Shown one piece after another: positions 58,822-64,000 of a stretch of 64,000 bases of DNA. A program made the translations under genes and the position numbers. Where the stretch lies: NCBI RefSeq assembly GCF_002879865.1, contig NZ_PNXY01000002.1:408128-472127 (forward strand), in the 5' to 3' direction. Each line of letters starts with the position of its first letter. Position 1 is the first letter of the stretch. The notes beneath the pieces were generated by a model that was not told the DNA's origin, ran no database searches, and saw nothing but the letters and a program-made list of their open reading frames with translations. The DNA comes from Paraburkholderia rhynchosiae. GTDB lineage: Bacteria; Pseudomonadota; Gammaproteobacteria; Burkholderiales; Burkholderiaceae.

Positions 58822-61513
58822 GATCGACGTCGCCTCCTGGCTCGGGCGTGGACATTGCATCGCCGCGCGCCTGCGCTGTCGCTTCCTCGATGTAGCGCTC
58901 CTTCCAGTCTGAACGGTCCGAATGCAGGTGCCGGTCGAACAGGATCTGCGCGCTCATTTCGGAGCGCAGGATCGCGATGGTGCGGGCATCGAGGGGCACC
59001 GAGATGCGGCGCGATGCGCCACCCTGTTCGGCGATAAAGTAGTCGCGTTTTGCAACGAGCTTCTGGATCGTGCGGATCTGCCCGTCCGACAGCCCGAAAT
59101 CGCGCTGGTAGGCGGTCTTCGCAGACGGCGTGAAGTTCTCGACGGGCACAAAGATGCGCACGAGCACGTTGTCGCGGATCTGCGGCCAGATCGCCGAGGA
59201 CGACACCTGCTCGGGCGACTGGGCATCCATCCACACGCAGCCGAGCTTCTTGCGCATCGTGACGATCCAGTTGCCAATCTGCTTCGCGAACGACGCATCG
59301 TCGAGCAGGTTCCAGATCTCGGGCAGCATGACAAGCGTCGGACCCACCACCCTGTTCGCGCGCCGCTGCTCGAGCGAATCCTGGATGCGGTAAGTCACGT
59401 ACGACAGGAATGGGCGTGCGATGACGGGATTCGCGAGAATCCTGTCAGTTGCCATCGAGAGCCAGCGCGCGTCATCGAAGCTGTCGTCGATGTTGTCGAA
59501 GTAGTGAGCATGGACGGCGTTGCCGACCCACAATGCCAGTTCATCTGCGAGCGGCCCTGCGGCCAGTGACGCGTGGACCGTGCGCAGTCGCCATAGTCGC
59601 CGGTCAGCGCGGCTGCCCCGGCTACGAACAGCGGCGAGAGCCGCTTCCAGTTCGCGCCGGTCGCCGGCCGTGACGCGATAGGTGCCTCGCTGCTGCACGA
59701 GCAGCACGATCCATTCGACGAGGAATTCGAGATGGCGCTCGTCAGCGAGGAGCGTGAGCGGATTCATGGTGGCCAGCTCGTCAGCGTGAACATGGCCCGC
59801 GTCGCTTTCGAACTGCATGTAGCGGCCGCCCTGCAGGATCGTCGGGATGCGCATCGACAGGTCCTTGTCAAAGCCATACAGCCACGCGTTCGGGTACTTG
59901 CGAAAGAGCGTCGCGCACAACAGCATGAAGATCGTCTTGCCGAAACCTGTGCGCCCGCACACGAGCATGTGCCCGACATCACCGAGGAATGCGGTGAACC
60001 AGTAGGGCGTGCCGAATTCGGTTGGAAAGGCCGCGAGCGCCGGGCAGAGCACCCCGGTTTCCTTCGTCAGGTGCGCGTTGACGCGGTGACCATCCGAGAC
60101 ACCACGCAGCGGCAGCAGACGCGCCATGGCTTCGGTGTCGATGAAGGACCAGCGCGCGCATTCGCGCCACATGCCAGGGATGGTCGTGGCGAACGCCGAC
60201 AGGGCGTGCAGCGTTTCGCGTACTGGCGTGAAGTGCGCCGCGCGCAGCGCTTCCTCAACCGCCTTGTGGGTTGCCACGACGTGGGTCCATGCGGCGTCAG
60301 CGGCGTGTCCGTCGTCGAACGGGCCGGTTTCGAACACGGGCGAGTACGCCAGCACCGACAGGTTGTAATACCCGTATAGCTCTTCGGCCATCTCAACCTT
60401 GCCGGCGCGGCGGTTTGCTTCGTCCGCCGCGGCCGAGCGTGCCTGATTCTGCCGCGCACCCGACAGGTCCCCGCCGCGCAGCGTGGCGGCCAGGAGCGAT
60501 CGTGTATCGAGCCGGCGGCCCTCGTGATAGCGGCGCACACCATTGATGAAGCGCATCGCGGCAGACGGCGAGGTGACCCGGAAGCAGTGACTGATGGTGA
60601 GCTCGCCCGGCACCTTGAGCAGCCCGTCGAGACTGGTCGGCAGGACGCTGTCCGGCCAGAAGTCACGCCTTGCGGGAATGCCCGCGGCGATTGCGTAGCG
60701 CTGGCGACCGCCGGCGTAGAAATGGAGATAGTCATGACCGGGGCGCACTTCGGTATCGCACATCGCGACGTCGAGGGCGGGAAGGTCCGGGACGGGCACC
60801 GCCTGCAGGTGATCGCTGGCGGGCGAGGCGCACGCGTGCATGAACGCGCCCAGCCGGTCGCCCGACAGCCGCTGACAGGCGAGGCGCGGATTGCCGGCCA
60901 CGAAGCCGAACAGGATGTGCTCGAAGGCTTCCACGATGGCGGCAAGCTCGGACGCGGTGTACGCGAACAGGTACTGGTCGGTGAAGGTGCCACGAACAGC
61001 CTGTATCAGCGAGCGGGCGACAGAAAGCCCGTCGTGCGTCATGCCATGCGTGACCTTACCGGCAAAGCGGTCGATGCCAACCTCGGGCGCGAGCGTGAAG
61101 GTCACGTAGTGACGGTTCGTATAGTTCGCAGCGTCCTCGAACGTTACCCGCCGTGCGTCGTCGACCTGCTGCGAGACGGGATCGGGCATCGGTGTGCTGA
61201 GATACCGTGCGCTGCGACGGCGATGGACCGTCCACCACATCGTGACTGGACGCCGGGCCATGTCCCGCAGGGATGTGACGAGGTTATCCATCAGTTCGAG
61301 GATATGACCCGTGGACATCGCATCGGCGTCAGGGCCCGAAAACGCATACGTCGCCATCAGCGCCGAATCCTTGTTGACGAGGAGCGACTCGTTGAAACGG
61401 AAAAGCCACGGCACCAGTTCAGCCGTCGATCGACGATCGCCGTCGGTTCGCTGTGCGACGCGCGCGAGCGATTCCCGGTCGAACGGGGAGCGTGCGAAGG
61501 CGGGTGTCAGCAT
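58814..61513 (-). CDS. virB4: VirB4/TrbE-type conjugal transfer ATPase
   Basis: 899 aa from the ATG at 61513; a longer upstream frame is unsupported. The N-terminal domain is typical of VirB4 (LVPWLFRFNESLLVNKDSALMATYAF ... HYVTFTLAP). The C-terminal ATPase has Walker A HMLVCGRTGFGKTIFMLL (about residues 515-530), GFDKDLSMRIPTILQGGRY and VVGPTLVMLPEIWNLLDDASFAKQIGNW. The ATPase powers pilus assembly and substrate transfer at the inner membrane. Length is at the upper range for VirB4. Confidence 0.93.
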   Translation of the reverse strand: MLTPAFARSPFDRESLARVAQRTDGDRRSTAELVPWLFRFNESLLVNKDSALMATYAFSGPDADAMSTGHILELMDNLVTSLRDMARRPVTMWWTVHRRRSARYLSTPMPDPVSQQVDDARRVTFEDAANYTNRHYVTFTLAPEVGIDRFAGKVTHGMTHDGLSVARSLIQAVRGTFTDQYLFAYTASELAAIVEAFEHILFGFVAGNPRLACQRLSGDRLGAFMHACASPASDHLQAVPVPDLPALDVAMCDTEVRPGHDYLHFYAGGRQRYAIAAGIPARRDFWPDSVLPTSLDGLLKVPGELTISHCFRVTSPSAAMRFINGVRRYHEGRRLDTRSLLAATLRGGDLSGARQNQARSAAADEANRRAGKVEMAEELYGYYNLSVLAYSPVFETGPFDDGHAADAAWTHVVATHKAVEEALRAAHFTPVRETLHALSAFATTIPGMWRECARWSFIDTEAMARLLPLRGVSDGHRVNAHLTKETGVLCPALAAFPTEFGTPYWFTAFLGDVGHMLVCGRTGFGKTIFMLLCATLFRKYPNAWLYGFDKDLSMRIPTILQGGRYMQFESDAGHVHADELATMNPLTLLADERHLEFLVEWIVLLVQQRGTYRVTAGDRRELEAALAAVRSRGSRADRRLWRLRTVHASLAAGPLADELALWVGNAVHAHYFDNIDDSFDDARWLSMATDRILANPVIARPFLSYVTYRIQDSLEQRRANRVVGPTLVMLPEIWNLLDDASFAKQIGNWIVTMRKKLGCVWMDAQSPEQVSSSAIWPQIRDNVLVRIFVPVENFTPSAKTAYQRDFGLSDGQIRTIQKLVAKRDYFIAEQGGASRRISVPLDARTIAILRSEMSAQILFDRHLHSDRSDWKERYIEEATAQARGDAMSTPEPGGDVDHA

Positions 61514-61863
61514 GGCAGCCCTCGCGCAAACCCTTTCGGACGTGCGTTGACCTTCTGACGCACAAGCTGGCGCGGTTCGTAGTAGTCCCCCTGGCGGCTG
61601 TATCTGGTGTAGCACCGGATCTGGTCAGGGTCGCGTCGTACGGCGAGCCACAGGACGGGATGCGTGACCAGGACCGCGAGCAACACCCACGCGTTGCGCA
61701 TGCCGGCGGCGAACGTGATCACAATGGCGATCTCGGCGATACACCAGCGGCGATCGATGCCGAGCAGCAGAAACTGTTCGAGCATGGTCTTGCGGATGCG
61801 TGCTGCGAGTGGATCATTGGGCCCATCAACTGCATCGCGGTGACCGGTGTGCTGTTCGTCCAT
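61507..61863 (-). CDS. virB3: VirB3/TrbD-type conjugal transfer protein
   Basis: 118 aa from the ATG at 61863; the extended frame to 62238 is a shadow. Two membrane helices (WCIAEIAIVITFAAGMRNAWVLLAVLVTHPVLWLAV), then RRDPDQIRCYTRYSRQGDYYEPRQLVRQ, typical of VirB3. It overlaps the virB4 start by 7 bases. Anchors VirB4 in the membrane. Confidence 0.82.
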   Translation of the reverse strand: MDEQHTGHRDAVDGPNDPLAARIRKTMLEQFLLLGIDRRWCIAEIAIVITFAAGMRNAWVLLAVLVTHPVLWLAVRRDPDQIRCYTRYSRQGDYYEPRQLVRQKVNARPKGFARGLPC

Positions 61864-61886
61864 TGCGTGTCTCAGCAGTTGCTCCG

Positions 61887-62309
61887 TCAGAGCGTGCCGG
61901 TGCAGGCCGCACCGTGGTTGAAGACCTGCGCCCACAGCAGCGGCATGTTGAGGATCGCAAGCGTGCCCAGCACGCCGCGCAGCACATGAGTCTTGATGTT
62001 GCTGCGACCATCGTCGAGCAGCCAGAGGACGATCGAGCCGACCAGTGCGGAGAGCGACACGACTTCCAGCAGCTCGTTGTCGAGCACGTCCTGATAGACG
62101 GTGCACAGGCCACCGTTCCAGATACCCGCGTGTGCGATCACGGGAACCGAGCCGAGCCATAGCGCAATGAGCGATGCTCGTATGGGACGTTCGTGGCGCA
62201 GCAACAAGCTTTGCCAGGCTGTGCCAACCGCATGACACCAGGAGACGACAGTGAAAAGCGTGCGACGCATGGCAGACATGCTCCGGGAAATGTGGGTGGT
62301 TTCAGGCAT
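61887..62309 (-). CDS. virB2: VirB2/TrbC-type pilin
   Basis: 140 aa; the AGGAGG 7 bases before ATG 62309 decides the start against a longer frame. A long signal region (MRRTLFTVVSWCHAVGTAWQSLLLRHERPIRASLIALWLGSVPVIAHAG; likely cleavage after AHA) is followed by a short mature region with two hydrophobic helices (LLEVVSLSALVGSIVLWLL; VLRGVLGTLAILNMPLLW). Major conjugative pilin. It overlaps the virB11 stop by 8 bases. Confidence 0.78.
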   Translation of the reverse strand: MPETTHISRSMSAMRRTLFTVVSWCHAVGTAWQSLLLRHERPIRASLIALWLGSVPVIAHAGIWNGGLCTVYQDVLDNELLEVVSLSALVGSIVLWLLDDGRSNIKTHVLRGVLGTLAILNMPLLWAQVFNHGAACTGTL

Positions 62310-63351
62310 GAACTGCCTCCTGGACGTCGGCGTATCGGGAAAAGAGACGCCGCGTGCGGTAACGGTCGTGTTCGACGCCGAGCACTTCGCAAATTTCAAC
62401 GGGGCCGCGCACCGCGCCTTGCCGTTCGGCATGCACGAAGAAGCGGAACGTCGAGGCGATCTTCTGGCGCAGGTCGGTGATGGTCATCAGCCGCCCCTCG
62501 TCGCTCATGCGAATGAGCGATTCAAGCCGCGCAGGTGCGGTATCGGCTGAGTCGGCATGAAACGACACAATGGAGCCGGGGTGCCCCGTGTTGAGCGCTT
62601 CCATCAGGTCGAACGCTTCGGGGCCGCGCACTTCACCGACGATGATCCGGTCGGGTCGGATGCGCAGCGAAAAGCGCACGAGATCGCGGATCGTGATGCC
62701 GAGGCTGGCTTCCAGCGCCACGTGGTTCGGTGCATGCACCTGCAGCTCGGCCGTATCTTCGATGGTGACGATCCGCTCACCTGCCGGCATCGCATCGATC
62801 ATCGCGTTAAGCAATGTGGTCTTGCCGGACGAGGTTCCTCCCGAGAATGCGACGTTGATCCGCTCGCGCATGACCCACTGAAAGAATTCGCGAAGCGCGG
62901 CGCCACCATTCGCCAGCCGGTCGAGCAGGGCAGCGTCGCGACGTCGCGAGAACGGGCACCGGGTGGCAGGCAGCACGTCGAACGCCCCGCTACGCTCGTA
63001 GTCGGCCAGACCGATGCGGCGGCGTGCATGCCTGCGGATCGACAGCATGTCGCCGTGGACGGCAACAGGATGTCTGGCGGCCGCGAGCCGCAGACCGGGC
63101 AGCCGCGCATCGAGCAGCGGCGTCTGTGCTTTCGCATTGACGTTGGCGAGGATCGTGATGGCGCGATCGAGCGCGTCCGGATTCACGTCACACCCGGCCA
63201 CGAACGAGACGGTGCCGTTGCGCTCGACAAAGATCGTGTCGGCGCGGTTGACCATGATTTCCTGCACGTCGGGATCGGCGAGCATCGGTTGCAGCGGGCC
63301 GAGGTAATCGTTCAGTACCTCGATCGCGTATTCGTACGTGAGCCGGCTCAT
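62302..63351 (-). CDS. virB11: VirB11/TrbB-type ATPase
   Basis: 349 aa; the start is at ATG 63351 (overlap ATGA with virB1, AGGA upstream). Walker A AFSGGTSSGKTTLLNAMI at ~168-185, then the Asp/Glu-rich VTIEDTAELQ, the conserved RDLVRFSLRIRPDRIIVGEVRGPEAFDLMEALNTGHPGSIVSFHADSADTAPARLE and a C-terminal DIRQKIASTFRFFVHAERQ region. A hexameric ATPase of the T4SS base that helps pilus biogenesis and transfer. Unusually early in the operon (between virB1 and virB2). Confidence 0.93.
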   Translation of the reverse strand: MSRLTYEYAIEVLNDYLGPLQPMLADPDVQEIMVNRADTIFVERNGTVSFVAGCDVNPDALDRAITILANVNAKAQTPLLDARLPGLRLAAARHPVAVHGDMLSIRRHARRRIGLADYERSGAFDVLPATRCPFSRRRDAALLDRLANGGAALREFFQWVMRERINVAFSGGTSSGKTTLLNAMIDAMPAGERIVTIEDTAELQVHAPNHVALEASLGITIRDLVRFSLRIRPDRIIVGEVRGPEAFDLMEALNTGHPGSIVSFHADSADTAPARLESLIRMSDEGRLMTITDLRQKIASTFRFFVHAERQGAVRGPVEICEVLGVEHDRYRTRRLFSRYADVQEAVHA

Positions 63352-63866
63352 TGTCCTTTCCCCCATGCGATGGGTTCAAAAAGCCGGGCAATGAAGTTCG
63401 AGCTGGAATGCCGGGCCGTCACGGCTTCCCGCGGCTGAGCCACTGGTGCCGGAGCGAGGCGCAATTCGCGGTAGACGCGCCGCGCATAGGCAATGCGCTT
63501 CTCGTGGGTGCCGGCGTTGTACGCACCGATGGCATCCCACGTGAGACCGAGGCGATGGATGTTCTGCGACAGGATCCATGCGCCGACATAGGCGTTGGTG
63601 CAACCGTCATGGAGGCCTGCACGCGAGACGCCGAAGCGCGAGAGCGTCGTAAGCCACCGGCTGTTGATCTGCATAAGCCCGATGTCGGTGGTGCCGTCAT
63701 CATTGAGATGGACGACATTAGCGCGCTGTCCCGATTCCACGGTGGCGACCGCGCGTACCAGCCGGACGTTGACGTGATGGAACCGCGCGGCATCGTCGAG
63801 GCAGTCGGCGCGGCTCGTTGCTGCAACGAGCAATGCACACAGGGGCATCATCGGGACACGCTTCAC
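63348..63866 (-). CDS. virB1: VirB1-type lytic transglycosylase
   Basis: 172 aa with a signal peptide (MKRVPMMPLCALLVAATSRA). SLT domain: catalytic Glu44 in ATVESGQ, DIGLMQINSRWLTTLSRFG, AIGAYNAGTHEKRIAYARRVYREL. It opens peptidoglycan locally so the T4SS can be assembled. First gene of the operon (start at 63866); the leader 63867-64000 has a hairpin and extends beyond the window, so its promoter may lie outside. Confidence 0.9.
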   Translation of the reverse strand: MKRVPMMPLCALLVAATSRADCLDDAARFHHVNVRLVRAVATVESGQRANVVHLNDDGTTDIGLMQINSRWLTTLSRFGVSRAGLHDGCTNAYVGAWILSQNIHRLGLTWDAIGAYNAGTHEKRIAYARRVYRELRLAPAPVAQPREAVTARHSSSNFIARLFEPIAWGKGQ

Positions 63867-63919
63867 ATCGACCTCGTCCGGTTGGCACTGCCTTCAGGAA
63901 CATGAACCTGCGAAAAAGA

Positions 63920-63951
63920 ACCTGCCGGGCGCGGGGCGCAGCCCGGCAGGT
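63920..63951 (-). repeat. GC-rich gene-proximal hairpin upstream of virB1
   Basis: A perfect 11-bp stem ACCTGCCGGGC/GCCCGGCAGGT (63920-63930 and 63941-63951), 54 bases before the virB1 start. It is the same type as the proximal hairpins of the 40-49 kb operon, which links the two operons. Confidence 0.55.
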
Positions 63952-64000
63952 CAACAGCGCGCGTCAGTCCAGGGGGGGGACTGACGGCTTCACTTTAGGC

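Noticed and set aside
60524..61558. Plus-strand open frame over virB4
   Set aside because: The opposite frame encodes a complete VirB4 ATPase; this one has no family or ribosome binding site.
63960..63990. G-run near the right edge as a signal
   Set aside because: A short homopolymer at the window edge with no supporting structure; likely chance.
1..64000. CRISPR array, tRNA, rRNA or IS element in the window
   Set aside because: No regularly spaced direct repeats, no tRNA-like cloverleaf or rRNA sequence, and no transposase frame was recognised on either strand.

Overview
The window reads like DNA from a Burkholderia/Paraburkholderia-type betaproteobacterium. The codon usage is GC-rich, there is a Burkholderia-style outer-membrane porin and a short H-NS-type protein with a basic tail, and the genes include aromatic catabolism and GI-type ICE maintenance families. 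Most of it appears to be one large mobile element (integrative conjugative element or conjugative plasmid). No integrase, relaxase, coupling protein, att site, tRNA, rRNA, IS transposase or CRISPR array was recognised inside the window, so at least one end of the element lies outside it.

Layout. (1) 1-7200: flanking or accessory genes. These are the tail of an FAD/Fe-S oxidoreductase, an EAL-domain protein, small unknown genes, an ArgP-like LysR regulator and a permease/fatty-acid-desaturase pair. (2) 7300-16970, mostly plus strand: the replication/partition module, with an XRE repressor, an AlpA-like HTH protein, ParA, ParB, a DUF2857-like protein, two winged-helix replication-type proteins, a PFL_4669-like protein, a DUF3158-like protein, SSB and HU. 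(3) 17000-20660, minus strand: two helical-repeat proteins, a small ORF and the Lnt-like conjugation protein TraB. (4) 20877-27600: lower-GC cargo. It holds an unknown gene, two histidine-kinase fragments, an H-NS protein and a tight three-gene operon encoding a CHAT-fold protease, an unknown protein and an LCAT-like lipase. (5) 28286-40306: aromatic catabolism cargo, with porin, LysR, lactonase-type amidohydrolase, carboxymuconolactone-decarboxylase-like protein, BKACE enzyme, GST, extradiol-type dioxygenase, a frameshifted flavin hydroxylase, FAH hydrolase, MFS importer, SnoaL-like protein and enoyl-CoA hydratase. (6) 40789-49629, minus strand: an apparently single operon running from a promoter at about 49602-49629 to a terminator at about 40789-40829. 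Its order is DUF3577, ArdB/KlcA antirestriction, unknown, DUF3275, DUF6094-type methylase, two unknowns, SNF2-type helicase and DUF3085. (7) 49800-52710: an XRE regulator, an ACT-domain protein and an AbiEi/AbiEii toxin-antitoxin pair with an inverted-repeat operator. (8) 52724-63866, minus strand: an almost complete VirB-type type IV secretion operon, ordered virB1-B11-B2-B3-B4-B5-orf95-B6 / B8-B9-B10-lipoprotein. A small membrane-protein gene on the opposite strand interrupts it.

How it fits together. ParA/ParB, the winged-helix proteins, SSB and HU would maintain and replicate the element. The VirB apparatus and TraB would transfer it, ArdB would help it past host restriction, and AbiE would stabilise it. 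The cargo adds a candidate defence operon and the ability to degrade an aromatic compound.

Most notable observations: (a) the CHAT-unknown-lipase operon with its own promoter and an inverted repeat in the promoter spacer; (b) a structured intergenic element repeated four times in the region 6 operon, with compensatory stem changes, plus a GC-rich hairpin in front of nearly every gene there; (c) a repeated 17-bp palindrome in the replication module, a candidate ParB or regulator site; (d) stacked inverted repeats at 48432-48516; (e) a VirB9-CTD-like lipoprotein at the end of the T4SS operon.
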